This document shows, piece after piece, positions 19,848 through 31,123 of a stretch of 64,000 nucleotides of DNA. Below the pieces are notes generated by a model. It saw only the letters and a program-made list of their open reading frames with translations. It had not been told where the DNA came from and made no database searches. The position numbers were made by a program, and so were the translations under genes. The stretch spans positions 3,596,001-3,660,000 of the forward strand of contig NZ_CP077290.1 in the NCBI RefSeq assembly GCF_019047785.1. Reading direction: 5' to 3'. The stretch is from Enterobacter cancerogenus (GTDB lineage Bacteria > Pseudomonadota > Gammaproteobacteria > Enterobacterales > Enterobacteriaceae). Position 1 is the stretch's first letter. Every line of letters begins with the position of its first letter.

Positions 19848-20591
19848 ATGGCAATTGCACTGGTTACCGGCGCCAGCCGCGGGATTGGTAAAGCCACCGC
19901 GCTGCAGCTGGCAAGCGAGGGCTACACCGTGGCGGTGAACTTTCACCACAACATCCAGGCCGCGACGGACGTGGTCAATCAGATTGTCGAGGCGGGCGGC
20001 AAAGCCTTTGCCGTGCGCGCCGACATCAGCGATGAAGCGCAGGTGCTGGCCATGTATGACAGCATCGATCGCGAAGGCGAACCGCTTATGGCGCTGGTGA
20101 ATAACGCCGGCATACTGTTTGAACAATCGACCATCGAAAACCTGTCGGCCGAGCGCATCAACCGCGTGCTCGCCACCAACGTGACGGGCTACTTTCTCTG
20201 CTGTCGCGAAGCGGTAAAACGCATGTCGTTTAAACATGGCGGCAAAGGCGGGGCGATAGTGAATGTTTCATCCGCAGCTTCGCGTCTGGGCGCGCCGGGT
20301 GAATATGTGGATTACGCGGCCTCCAAAGGGGCAGTGGATTCGCTGACTACCGGTTTATCGCTCGAGGTGGCGGCACAGGGCATTCGCGTCAACTGCGTAC
20401 GCCCTGGCCTGATTTATACCGATATTCACGCCTCGGGCGGCGAGCCGGGACGCGTGGATCGGGTCAAGTCCATGCTGCCGATGCAGCGCGGCGGCCAGCC
20501 GGAAGAGGTGGCGCAGGCGATTGTCTGGCTGCTGAGCGAGAAGGCGTCGTACGTGACGGGCAGTTTTATTGAACTGGCGGGCGGGAAATAA
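19848..20591 (+). CDS. ygfF: SDR-family oxidoreductase YgfF
   Basis: 247-residue classical short-chain dehydrogenase/reductase; substrate unknown, E. coli YgfF being the counterpart. The motifs in order are TGASRGIG (cofactor loop, about 7-14), NNAG (about 85-88), catalytic Ser in NVSSAASRLG and the Tyr/Lys pair in YVDYAASKG, with IRVNCVRPGLIYTD after it. It lies between the gcv terminator and a REP pair and is convergent with bglA. Confidence 0.93.
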   Translation: MAIALVTGASRGIGKATALQLASEGYTVAVNFHHNIQAATDVVNQIVEAGGKAFAVRADISDEAQVLAMYDSIDREGEPLMALVNNAGILFEQSTIENLSAERINRVLATNVTGYFLCCREAVKRMSFKHGGKGGAIVNVSSAASRLGAPGEYVDYAASKGAVDSLTTGLSLEVAAQGIRVNCVRPGLIYTDIHASGGEPGRVDRVKSMLPMQRGGQPEEVAQAIVWLLSEKASYVTGSFIELAGGK

Positions 20592-20593
20592 AC

Positions 20594-20670
20594 GCCGGGT
20601 GGCGGCTTCGCCTTACCCGGCCTACGATTCGCAGGTTTTGTAGGCCGGTGCAAGCGTAGCGCCGCCCGGC
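20594..20670. repeat. BIME: two REP-like units between ygfF and bglA
   Basis: First unit 20594-20621 (GCCGGGTGG…ACCCGGC), second unit 20644-20670 (GCCGGTGC…GCCCGGC) in inverted order. It fills the gap between two convergent genes, where REP pairs typically sit. Confidence 0.85.
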
Positions 20671-20679
20671 GTTACGGCG

Positions 20680-22164
<1,485 letters not shown>

Positions 22165-22196
22165 TTAAATGTCACGATATAACAATTTCAGCAAAA

Positions 22197-22210
22197 TGTG
22201 ATTTGTCACA
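22197..22210 (-). promoter_or_regulatory. palindrome upstream of bglA, candidate operator
   Basis: TGTGATTTGTCACA: arms TGTGA/TCACA separated by 4 bp, 84 bp before the bglA ATG and 18 bp after the regulator stop. CRP sites carry 6 bp between these arms, so a different repressor or a non-canonical site is possible; the neighbouring RpiR-type protein is the obvious candidate. Confidence 0.4.
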
Positions 22211-22228
22211 GCGAAAAAACAGGGTGTT

Positions 22229-22981
22229 TTATTGCGTTAATTTCTTCGCCAGTTTGCGCCCGAGTGACTCCAGAATATAGATGACCGGAATTTGCGTGGT
22301 GATATCGTACACGCCGCCGATGCGCGTCTGGGGCACATGCCATGAAAGGTTAAAGTCGGCGAGCTTTGCCAGCCGGGAGTGTTCGTGGCTGGTGATGGAG
22401 AGCACTTTGCAGCGGTGCAGGCTGAACTGGCTGGCAAAGCGGAGGATCTCCTCGGTTTCGCCGGAAACGGACAGAACGATTGCCAGGGCATTTTTTGCCA
22501 TATCGTTCGTGACCGGAAAATAAGGATCGTCAATATGGTTGCTGAATTTGCCAATATTAGAAAAGAAGCGAGCACCATATTTAGCCAGCGAGCCAGAGGT
22601 ACCTGCCCCGACAAATATAATACGCTCGGATGTCAGAATAATATCCACGGCATTATCTAACAGGGTGTCGAATTCTTCGTTATTTACGCTCTTAAAGAAA
22701 CTGATGATTTCACTGGCACCGAAATTGGCCTGCTGCGGTTCGTTCTGCTCCAGATAGAGCTTAAAGCGCACGCGGAATTCAGAGTAGCCTTCACAGTTAA
22801 GCTTGCGGCAAAAACGCAGGATGGTGGTCGTGGATACGCCAGCTGCATCCGCCAGTTCACGGATGGTCATGTACATCACTTTGTCACGATTTTTGATGAC
22901 ATAGTTGTAGACCATCATCTCAAGATTATTGAGGCTGGCTATGGCGGAGTGGGTAAACATGCTCACTATGGTAAAACTCAT
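22229..22981 (-). CDS. MurR/RpiR-family transcriptional regulator next to bglA
   Basis: 250 residues if started at the ATG at 22981 (MSFTIVSMFTHSAI). The open frame extends 24 codons further upstream, but with unconvincing sequence; an ATG at 22960 is another option. An N-terminal HTH_6 domain covers about residues 10-70 (T-I-R-E-L-A-D-A-A-G-V-S-T-T-T-I-L-R-F-C-R-K-L). A C-terminal sugar-phosphate isomerase (SIS) domain begins IIFVGAGTSGSLAKYGARFF. Such proteins sense phosphosugars. Proximity suggests it controls bglA in response to 6-phospho-glucosides; this is inference. Confidence 0.8.
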   Translation of the reverse strand: MSFTIVSMFTHSAIASLNNLEMMVYNYVIKNRDKVMYMTIRELADAAGVSTTTILRFCRKLNCEGYSEFRVRFKLYLEQNEPQQANFGASEIISFFKSVNNEEFDTLLDNAVDIILTSERIIFVGAGTSGSLAKYGARFFSNIGKFSNHIDDPYFPVTNDMAKNALAIVLSVSGETEEILRFASQFSLHRCKVLSITSHEHSRLAKLADFNLSWHVPQTRIGGVYDITTQIPVIYILESLGRKLAKKLTQ

Positions 22982-23199
22982 ATTCAGACATCTTATGAGA
23001 ATCATACCATGCAGCCCTGAGAGGGCATGCACTTTTATGGTATTGATTATCAATAGCTTACCGATAAATAGAACAAGTGTTAGGTGAAATTATCTGTCAT
23101 TGCGCTGATTTTAAAAGATAAATCTGGAATGTGCATTTATTTTAGCTAACAGGTGTTCACTGGAAAAATTCTCAGTTAGCATGGTTACACGATGAATAA

Positions 23200-23886
<687 letters not shown>

Positions 23887-23908
23887 TTTTTTTACACCGT
23901 CCGGGCGG

Positions 23909-23976
23909 TTGCCCTCACCCACAGGGAGAGGGAGAACACCAAAACCACAGGCCCGGTAAGCGCAGCGCCACCGGGC
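23909..23976. repeat. degenerate mixed palindromic repeats between trhA and ygfZ
   Basis: A truncated CCCTCTCCC-family unit (CCCTCACCCACAGGGAGAGGG, 23912-23932) followed by a REP-like unit (23951-23976, GCCCGGTAAGCG…ACCGGGC). It sits between two convergent gene ends. A separate small hairpin, GGTGTA/TACACC, overlaps the trhA stop (23880-23898). Confidence 0.65.
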
Positions 23977-23985
23977 GATACGGCA

Positions 23986-24966
23986 TTACTCTTCCAGCGA
24001 ATACGGCAGCGGCTCGATGCTCAGGGTATTGGCATCATCCCGCACGCGGAATACGCTGTCGGCTTCCATATCGTTATTCATGACCACCTGAACCAGCACG
24101 CGGCCGTCGTCCAGCTGTACGGCGGCTAATACGGTGCCGGTACGGCGCCAGTTTTCACCCATCTTCAGCTCAATATCTTCACCTGCTTGTGGAACGCGTC
24201 CGGCATGTCCCGCCAGGGTCCACAGCGCGCGCTTGTTCGCCCCACGGAATTTAGCGCGAGCCACCATTTCCTGGCCGGTATAACAGCCTTTCTTAAAGCT
24301 GATGCCCCCCAGCGCCTGCAGGTTAGTCGCCTGCGGAATAAACTGGGCGCTGTTTGCAGCGTCGATTACCGGCAGACCCGCTTCGATATTCAGCGCCAGC
24401 CACTGCTGGCTATTGTTGAACTGCGCTTCACCGCGCAGGGCCTCGGTAACGCGTTCAGCCGTTGCCTCGTCGGTCACCAGCAGAAAACGTTCGGCCGGAT
24501 GTTCAAACCACAGCAGGGAGGTAACGCCTTCGCTGACCAGCGGTTTGTCAGCATCCGGAAGCGCGGCAAACAGGTTTTTCAGCGCGGCGCGCGCCTGGAA
24601 ACCCGCCACGCCCAGCAGAACATGTTCATCATCCGGGGCGATGGTGACTTTGGAAAAGACCGCGTACTTTTTCAGCTCGGCCAGCTGGGCATCGCGCAGG
24701 CTACGGCGTTCGATAAAGGCAAAACCGTCCTGACGACGGAACAGACGCAGGTTGCTCCACATCTTGCCTTTAGGATCGCAGTGCGCCGCCAGCAAATGCT
24801 GATGCTCGGTCAACTGGGCGACGTCAGCCGTCACCTGACCCTGCAGGTATTTTTCGCTGTCCGCACCGGTGAGCGTCGCCAGTGCCCAGTCATCAAGACT
24901 AATAAGCGTCAGCGGCAGACGCGCGGAGGCGGCAGGCTGGCGAGGAGAAAATGGTGTAAATGCCAT
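23986..24966 (-). CDS. ygfZ: folate-binding Fe-S/tRNA-modification protein YgfZ
   Basis: 326-residue GcvT-like protein that uses folate and supports some Fe-S enzymes, including the tRNA methylthiotransferase MiaB. The family signature [17 protein letters not shown] with its conserved cysteine lies near residue 225. The length matches E. coli. It is divergent from sdhE across a 294-bp gap with no other gene. Confidence 0.95.
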   Translation of the reverse strand: MAFTPFSPRQPAASARLPLTLISLDDWALATLTGADSEKYLQGQVTADVAQLTEHQHLLAAHCDPKGKMWSNLRLFRRQDGFAFIERRSLRDAQLAELKKYAVFSKVTIAPDDEHVLLGVAGFQARAALKNLFAALPDADKPLVSEGVTSLLWFEHPAERFLLVTDEATAERVTEALRGEAQFNNSQQWLALNIEAGLPVIDAANSAQFIPQATNLQALGGISFKKGCYTGQEMVARAKFRGANKRALWTLAGHAGRVPQAGEDIELKMGENWRRTGTVLAAVQLDDGRVLVQVVMNNDMEADSVFRVRDDANTLSIEPLPYSLEE

Positions 24967-25260
24967 AAGGATGTCCTGAATTGCTTAACGCTTTGATAAT
25001 GCCTAATGGTAAAAGAGACTGTCGGCATTGCAAGTGCTTTCAGCAGGCCATTCGTGCCATCGAAGACTTCTGCGTAGTGCCACGCAAAATTATGTAATCC
25101 GTTGTCTTAGTGGGGGATAATCTGGCAGCCCGCTTCCAGGTCGTAATATTCCAGTAAAGAAACGGTCAAAAACACGTTACACTAGCGAGTGTTCCCACAA
25201 AGAAATAAAGCACCTGTAATGGGATACCGACTGTGCCAAATGTAATGCAGGAAACAGAAC

Positions 25261-25527
25261 ATGGATATTAACAACAAGGCCCGTATCCACTGGGCGTGCC
25301 GTCGCGGTATGCGTGAACTTGATATCTCCATCATGCCGTTCTTTGAGTATGAGTACGACACCCTGAGCGACGACGATAAGCGGCTCTTTGTGCGCCTGCT
25401 CGAATCAGACGATCCGGATTTATTCAACTGGCTGATGAATCACGGCAAACCCGCCGACACCGAGTTGCAACGGATGGTGCAATTAATTCAAACACGGAAT
25501 CGGGAACGTGGTCCTGTGGCAATCTGA
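25261..25527 (+). CDS. sdhE: succinate dehydrogenase flavinylation factor SdhE
   Basis: 88-residue cytoplasmic protein promoting covalent FAD attachment to SdhA/FrdA (E. coli YgfY/CptB). The RGxxE motif essential for the family is RGMRE at residues 15-19. It is almost identical to the E. coli protein. Its last 20 nt overlap the downstream ygfX frame, so the two are translationally linked. Confidence 0.96.
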   Translation: MDINNKARIHWACRRGMRELDISIMPFFEYEYDTLSDDDKRLFVRLLESDDPDLFNWLMNHGKPADTELQRMVQLIQTRNRERGPVAI

Positions 25528-25918
25528 ACTTCGCGTCTCATGGCGCTCGCAGTGGATGTCTTTATTGCTCCACGGCCTGGTGGCGGCCTTTGTACTACTG
25601 ATGCCGTGGCCCCTCAGCTACACGCCTCTGTGGTTGCTGCTGCTGTCATTTGTAGTGTTTGACAGCGTGCGCAGCCAGCGCCGGATTAATGCCCGTCAGG
25701 GTGAGATCAAACTGCTGATGGATTCCCGCCTGCGCTGGCAGGGAAAAGAGTGGGACATCATCGGTACGCCGTGGATGCTCAATTCCGGCATGATGCTGCG
25801 CTTGCGAAGCGTGGATGGAGAGCGTCGCCAGCACCTGTGGCTGGCGGCTGACAGTATGGACGCTGCCGAGTGGCGGGATCTGCGCCGGACAATGTTGCAG
25901 CAGCCGACGCAGGATTAA
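25508..25918 (+). CDS. ygfX: YgfX (CptA) membrane protein
   Basis: 136-residue protein with two adjacent membrane helices (about 17-35 and 38-55) and a soluble C-terminal part. The E. coli homologue has been described as a toxin-like inhibitor of MreB/FtsZ paired with sdhE; that interpretation is debated. The GTG start at 25508 lies inside sdhE, matching the K-12 arrangement and sequence (MVLWQS). Only 7 bp separate its stop from the stop of convergent fldB. Confidence 0.92.
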   Translation: MVLWQSELRVSWRSQWMSLLLHGLVAAFVLLMPWPLSYTPLWLLLLSFVVFDSVRSQRRINARQGEIKLLMDSRLRWQGKEWDIIGTPWMLNSGMMLRLRSVDGERRQHLWLAADSMDAAEWRDLRRTMLQQPTQD

Positions 25919-25925
25919 TGGCGCG

Positions 25926-26447
25926 CTAGCTGAACTGCTCGGCCATTTCACCCAAAATTTGTTCGCACCAGTTTTGCAGGCGCTCGTCGCTGAGATCGTA
26001 CTGATTGGTTTCATCCAGCGCGAGCCCGACAAAGAGCTGGCCGTCGGCGACGATCGGCTTTTTACTGGTGAACTCGTAGCCTTCAGTGGGCCAGTAGCCG
26101 ATAAATTTCGCCCCTTTTGGTGCCAGCTTGTCGTGCAGCATTCCGAGTGCGTCCAGGAACCACTCGCCGTAGCCCAGCTGGTCGCCCATGCCGTACATCG
26201 CAATGATTTTGCCGTCAAGATTGAGCGTATCGAGTTGGTCCCAGATGGCTTCCCAGTCTTCCTGGATCTCACCGAAATCCCAGGTCGGGATACCGAGGAT
26301 TAGCACGTCGTACTGCTCCATCAGCGCGGGGGCATCATCTTTCAGGTTATGCAGCGTCACCAGTTCCGGGCCAATGATGTCGCGGATTTTTTCCGCCGCC
26401 ATTTCGGTGTAGCAGGTGCTGGAGCCGTAAAACAGACCAATATTCAT
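25926..26447 (-). CDS. fldB: flavodoxin 2
   Basis: 173-residue FMN electron carrier, equal in length to E. coli FldB. The phosphate loop GSSTCYTE replaces the usual TGxT pattern at residues 9-16, as in FldB proteins, followed by [15 protein letters not shown]. SoxRS-induced in E. coli. It is divergent from xerD (101 bp). Confidence 0.96.
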   Translation of the reverse strand: MNIGLFYGSSTCYTEMAAEKIRDIIGPELVTLHNLKDDAPALMEQYDVLILGIPTWDFGEIQEDWEAIWDQLDTLNLDGKIIAMYGMGDQLGYGEWFLDALGMLHDKLAPKGAKFIGYWPTEGYEFTSKKPIVADGQLFVGLALDETNQYDLSDERLQNWCEQILGEMAEQFS

Positions 26448-26548
26448 CGCGTAACTATCTCAATTCTTGCTATGACATTGCGCGTAGTGTACCAGAAACC
26501 GATGGCAATCAGGCATAATGGGAAGATTGCAGAATCAAAGGGGCCGAT

Positions 26549-27445
26549 GTGGAAAAGGATCTCGCACTTGTCGAACAGTTTCTTGATGCGCTGTGGCTGG
26601 AGAAGAATCTGGCCGAAAATACGCTCAGCGCTTACCGACGGGACCTCACCATGCTGGTGGAATGGCTGTCGCGCAGAAAACTCTCACTTGAGACCGTGCA
26701 ACACGACGACCTGCAGGCGCTGCTGGGCGAGCGCGTGGACGGCGGCTACAAAGCCACCAGCTCTGCGCGCCTGTTAAGCGCCATGCGTCGCCTGTTCCAG
26801 CATCTTTTCCGCGAGAAGATCCGCGCGGACGATCCCAGCGCGCTGCTGGCATCACCCAAGCTTCCGCAGAGGCTGCCTAAAGATCTCAGCGAAGCACAAG
26901 TTGAGAGATTATTACAGTCACCCGCGGTTGACCTGCCGCTGGAGTTACGCGATAAAGCCATGCTTGAGTTATTGTATGCAACCGGCCTGCGCGTCTCTGA
27001 GCTTGTTGGGCTAACGATGAGCGATATCAGCCTGCGTCAGGGCGTGGTGCGCGTCATCGGTAAAGGTAACAAAGAGCGTCTGGTGCCGCTGGGCGAAGAG
27101 GCGGTGTACTGGCTGGAGACCTATCTGGAACACGGTCGGCCATGGCTTCTGAACGGCGTGTCTATCGATGTTCTCTTCCCGAGCCAGCGCGCGCAGCAGA
27201 TGACGCGACAAACGTTCTGGCATCGCATCAAGCATTACGCCACACTGGCAGGTATAGACAGTGAAAAGCTGTCGCCGCACGTTTTGCGTCATGCCTTCGC
27301 GACGCATCTGTTAAACCACGGCGCGGATTTACGCGTGGTGCAGATGCTGTTAGGACACAGCGATCTTTCAACGACGCAAATTTACACCCATGTCGCGACG
27401 GAACGCCTGCGGCAGCTACACCAACAGCACCACCCTCGTGCGTGA
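26549..27445 (+). CDS. xerD: tyrosine recombinase XerD
   Basis: Chromosome dimer resolution recombinase that acts with XerC at dif under FtsK control. 298 residues, equal to E. coli. It has the N-terminal SAM-like core-binding domain and a C-terminal catalytic domain with Arg in ATGLRVSEL, Lys in IGKGNKERLVP and the H-x-x-R box HVLRHAFATH. Then come LLGH and the nucleophile Tyr279 (I-Y-T-H-V). The GTG start gives MEKDLALVEQFLDALW, aligned with E. coli. It leads the xerD-dsbC-recJ-prfB-lysS series and is not a mobile-element integrase. Confidence 0.97.
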   Translation: MEKDLALVEQFLDALWLEKNLAENTLSAYRRDLTMLVEWLSRRKLSLETVQHDDLQALLGERVDGGYKATSSARLLSAMRRLFQHLFREKIRADDPSALLASPKLPQRLPKDLSEAQVERLLQSPAVDLPLELRDKAMLELLYATGLRVSELVGLTMSDISLRQGVVRVIGKGNKERLVPLGEEAVYWLETYLEHGRPWLLNGVSIDVLFPSQRAQQMTRQTFWHRIKHYATLAGIDSEKLSPHVLRHAFATHLLNHGADLRVVQMLLGHSDLSTTQIYTHVATERLRQLHQQHHPRA

Positions 27446-27473
27446 GTGCAGACGAATTGTAACAGGATCAACT

Positions 27474-28187
27474 ATGAAAAAGTCTTTCGCGCTGTTCACT
27501 TTGCTGGCAGCTTCTTTTACCGGTTTTGCCCACGCTGACGATGCCGCCATTAAACAGTCGCTGACCAAACTGGGCGTGACCAGCAGCGACATTCAGCCTG
27601 CACCGGTTGCAGGGATGAAAACGGTATTGACCAACAGCGGCGTGCTGTACGTGACCGAAGACGGTAAACACATCATCCAGGGCCCAATGTACGACGTGAG
27701 CGGCGCGCAGCCGATCAACGTGACCAACCAGCTGCTGATGAAAAACCTGAACGCGCTTGAAAAAGAGATGATTGTCTATAAAGCTGCGCAGGAAAAACAC
27801 GTCATTACCGTCTTCACCGACATCACCTGTGGCTATTGCCACAAGCTGCATGAAGAGATGAAAGACTACAACGCCCTGGGGATCACCGTGCGCTATCTGG
27901 CCTTCCCGCGCGCTGGCGTACAGAGCCAGCCGGAGCAGGATATGAAGGCCATCTGGTGTGCGAAAGACCGCAACAAAGCGTTTGATGATGCCATGAACGG
28001 TAAAGGCGTTAAGCCTGCCACCTGTGATATCGACATCGCTAATCACTACGCGCTTGGCGTGCAGTTTGGCGTTAGCGGTACGCCGGCGATCGTGCTGAGC
28101 AACGGCTACGTTGTGCCGGGCTATCAGGGGCCAAAAGAGATGAAAGCATTCCTCGACGCGCACCAGAAACAGACTGGTGGTAAATAA
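27474..28187 (+). CDS. dsbC: thiol:disulfide interchange protein DsbC
   Basis: Periplasmic disulfide isomerase, V-shaped homodimer. 237 residues including the signal peptide MKKSFALFTLLAASFTGFAHA. An N-terminal dimerisation domain is followed by a thioredoxin domain with the active site CGYC (TDITCGYCHKLHEEM). The cis-proline loop is GVSGTPAIVL. The ATG at 27474 is chosen over an upstream in-frame ATG because it gives the signal peptide and has AGGA upstream. recJ follows after 5 bp. Confidence 0.97.
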   Translation: MKKSFALFTLLAASFTGFAHADDAAIKQSLTKLGVTSSDIQPAPVAGMKTVLTNSGVLYVTEDGKHIIQGPMYDVSGAQPINVTNQLLMKNLNALEKEMIVYKAAQEKHVITVFTDITCGYCHKLHEEMKDYNALGITVRYLAFPRAGVQSQPEQDMKAIWCAKDRNKAFDDAMNGKGVKPATCDIDIANHYALGVQFGVSGTPAIVLSNGYVVPGYQGPKEMKAFLDAHQKQTGGK

Positions 28188-28192
28188 TCCGC

Positions 28193-29926
28193 GTGAAAGC
28201 CCCGATAACATTGCGCCGCCGCGACGCGGCTGACACGACAGGTTTACCCGCCGATCTTCCGCCGCTGTTAAAGCGGCTGTATGCCAGCCGTGGTGTCAAG
28301 GCGGCAGAAGATCTTGAGCGCAGCGTCAAGGGCATGTTGCCCTGGCAGCAGCTCAGCGGTGTCGAAAAAGCGACTGAGATGCTCTACAACGCGTTCCGTG
28401 AAGGGACGCGGATTGTGGTGGTAGGGGACTTTGACGCCGATGGCGCAACCAGCACCGCGCTGAGCGTTCTCAGCCTGCGCGCACTGGGCTGCGATAACGT
28501 TGCGTATCTGGTGCCGAACCGTTTTGAAGACGGTTACGGCCTCAGCCCGGAAGTGGTCGATCAGGCTCACGCGCGCGGCGCGCAGATGATCATGACCGTG
28601 GATAACGGGATCTCCTCCCATGCGGGCGTCGATCGTGCCCATGCGTTGGGGATCCCAGTACTGGTCACCGATCATCACCTGCCGGGGGATACCCTGCCGG
28701 ATGCAGAAGCCATCATTAACCCCAATCTGCGCGACTGTGATTTCCCGTCGAAATCTCTGGCAGGCGTCGGCGTGGCGTTTTATCTGATGCTGGCGCTGCG
28801 CACGCTGCTGCGCGATAAAGGCTGGTTTGAATCGCGCGGTATTGCCGTGCCGAACCTGGCGGAATATCTCGATCTGGTGGCGCTCGGTACCGTGGCGGAC
28901 GTGGTGCCGCTCGACACCAACAACCGCATTTTGACCTGGCAGGGCTTAAGCCGCATCCGGGCGGGCAAGTGCCGTCCTGGGATCAAAGCGCTGCTGGAAA
29001 TTTCTAACCGCGATCCGCTCAAGCTGGCGGCCAGCGATCTCGGCTTTGCCCTTGGGCCTCGTCTCAACGCGGCGGGGCGGCTGGACGATATGTCCGTCGG
29101 CGTGGCGCTGCTGCTGTGCGACAACATCGGCGAAGCGCGCGTGCTGGCGAACGAACTGGATGCCCTGAACCAGACCCGCAAAGAGATTGAGCAGGGGATG
29201 CAGGCCGAAGCGTTGACCCTGTGCGAAAAGCTGGAGCGCAGCGGCGACACGCTGCCGGGCGGGCTGGCAATGTATCATCCCGAGTGGCACCAGGGCGTTG
29301 TCGGTATTCTGGCGTCACGCATTAAAGAGCGCTTCCACCGCCCGGTGATCGCCTTTGCGCCTGCGGGAGACGGCACGCTGAAAGGCTCGGGCCGCTCGAT
29401 TCAGGGGCTGCACATGCGCGATGCGCTGGAGCGTCTTCACACGCTTCATCCGAATCTGATGATTAAGTTCGGTGGCCACGCAATGGCGGCGGGCCTGTCG
29501 CTGGAAGAGGCGAAGTTTGACGAGTTTCAGCGGCTGTTTGGCGAACTGGTGACCGCGTGGATCGATCCGGCGCTACTGCACGGTGAAGTGGTCTCTGACG
29601 GTGAACTCCCGGCAGCCGACATGACCATGGAAACGGCGCAGATGCTGCGCGATGCCGGTCCGTGGGGGCAGATGTTCCCTGAACCGCTGTTCGATGGCCG
29701 CTTCCGTCTGCTACAACAGCGCATTGTCGGCGAACGTCACCTCAAGGTGATGGTCGAGCCTGTCGGCGGCGGCCCGCTTCTGGACGGGATTGCGTTTAAC
29801 GTGGACACCTCCGTCTGGCCGGACAACGGCGTGCGTGAGGTAGAACTGGCCTACAAGCTCGATATTAACGAGTTTCGCGGTAATCGCTCCCTGCAAATCA
29901 TCATCGACAATATCTGGCCAATTTAG
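28193..29926 (+). CDS. recJ: single-stranded-DNA 5'-3' exonuclease RecJ
   Basis: Repair and recombination exonuclease of the DHH family. 577 residues, as in E. coli. Motifs in order: VVVGDFDADGATST (motif I), VTVDNGISSH-type segment, VTDHHLPGD (DHH box), GVGVAFYLM, and in the DHHA1 part GRSIQGLHMRDAL and KFGGHAMAAGLSL. The GTG start, as in many enterobacteria, is consistent with low expression. It is co-oriented with dsbC and prfB. Confidence 0.96.
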   Translation: MKAPITLRRRDAADTTGLPADLPPLLKRLYASRGVKAAEDLERSVKGMLPWQQLSGVEKATEMLYNAFREGTRIVVVGDFDADGATSTALSVLSLRALGCDNVAYLVPNRFEDGYGLSPEVVDQAHARGAQMIMTVDNGISSHAGVDRAHALGIPVLVTDHHLPGDTLPDAEAIINPNLRDCDFPSKSLAGVGVAFYLMLALRTLLRDKGWFESRGIAVPNLAEYLDLVALGTVADVVPLDTNNRILTWQGLSRIRAGKCRPGIKALLEISNRDPLKLAASDLGFALGPRLNAAGRLDDMSVGVALLLCDNIGEARVLANELDALNQTRKEIEQGMQAEALTLCEKLERSGDTLPGGLAMYHPEWHQGVVGILASRIKERFHRPVIAFAPAGDGTLKGSGRSIQGLHMRDALERLHTLHPNLMIKFGGHAMAAGLSLEEAKFDEFQRLFGELVTAWIDPALLHGEVVSDGELPAADMTMETAQMLRDAGPWGQMFPEPLFDGRFRLLQQRIVGERHLKVMVEPVGGGPLLDGIAFNVDTSVWPDNGVREVELAYKLDINEFRGNRSLQIIIDNIWPI

Positions 29927-30015
29927 CGTCAGTAAAGCTACAAAAAAGGGCGTGGATTCGGTACAATCCCGCTCTTATCACCGCATTCTGACAAGCTCAT
30001 AAAAGAAAACAGACC

Positions 30016-31114
30016 ATGTTTGAAATTAATCCGGTAAAAAACCGCATTCAGGACCTCACGGAGCGCTCCGACGTTCTTAGGGGGTATCTTTGACTACGAT
30101 GCCAAGAAAGAGCGTCTCGAAGAAGTAAACGCCGAGCTGGAACAGCCGGACGTCTGGAACGAACCTGAACGCGCGCAGGCGCTGGGTAAAGAACGTTCCT
30201 CCCTCGAAGCCATCGTAGACACGCTGGATCAAATGGCACAGGGTCTGGAAGATGTTTCCGGTCTGCTGGAGCTGGCCGTCGAAGCCGACGACGAAGAGAC
30301 CTTTAACGAAGCCGTAGCAGAACTCGACGTTCTGGAAGAGAAGCTGGCACAGCTTGAATTCCGCCGTATGTTCTCCGGCGAATACGATAGCGCAGACTGC
30401 TATCTCGATATTCAGGCAGGTTCCGGCGGTACCGAAGCGCAGGACTGGGCCAGCATGCTGACGCGTATGTACCTGCGTTGGGCGGAAGCGCGCGGCTTCA
30501 AAACCGAAATCATCGAAGAGTCCGAAGGTGAAGTTGCGGGTCTGAAATCCGTGACCATTAAAATCATCGGCGATTACGCTTACGGCTGGCTGCGTACTGA
30601 AACCGGCGTACACCGCCTGGTGCGTAAGAGTCCGTTTGACTCCGGCGGCCGTCGCCATACCTCCTTCAGCTCCGCGTTCGTCTACCCGGAAGTGAATGAC
30701 GATATCGATATCGAAATCAACCCGGCGGACCTGCGTATCGACGTTTACCGCGCATCCGGTGCGGGTGGTCAGCACGTTAACCGTACGGAATCTGCGGTGC
30801 GTATTACCCACATCCCAACCGGGCTGGTGACGCAGTGCCAGAACGACCGTTCCCAGCATAAGAACAAAGACCAGGCCATGAAGCAGATGAAAGCGAAGCT
30901 TTATGAACTGGAAATGCAGAAGAAAAATGCTGAGAAGCAGGCGATGGAAGATAACAAATCCGACATCGGCTGGGGCAGCCAGATCCGTTCTTACGTCCTT
31001 GATGACTCCCGCATCAAAGACCTGCGTACCGGGGTTGAAACCCGTAACACGCAGGCGGTGCTGGACGGCAGCCTGGACCAATTTATCGAAGCAAGTTTGA
31101 AAGCAGGGTTATGA
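30016..31114 (+). CDS. prfB: peptide chain release factor 2, programmed +1 frameshift
   Basis: RF2 recognises UAA and UGA stop codons. The first 25 codons (30016-30090) end at an in-frame TGA (30091-30093). A +1 slip at CTT-T continues in the frame beginning GAC at 30092, giving 365 residues in total as in E. coli. The slip signal is intact: Shine-Dalgarno-like AGGGGG at 30079-30084, then TAT, CTT, TGA, C. The stop-recognition tripeptide SPF ([11 protein letters not shown]) and the catalytic GGQ ([12 protein letters not shown]) are present. The frameshift senses RF2 level and autoregulates it. lysS follows after 9 bp. Confidence 0.98.
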
Positions 31115-31123
31115 GGAACCAAC

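Noticed and set aside
22197..22210. CRP site upstream of bglA
   Set aside because: The arms TGTGA/TCACA match but the spacer is 4 bp instead of 6.
26549..27445. Tyrosine recombinase as a sign of a mobile element
   Set aside because: Sequence and neighbours identify housekeeping XerD.
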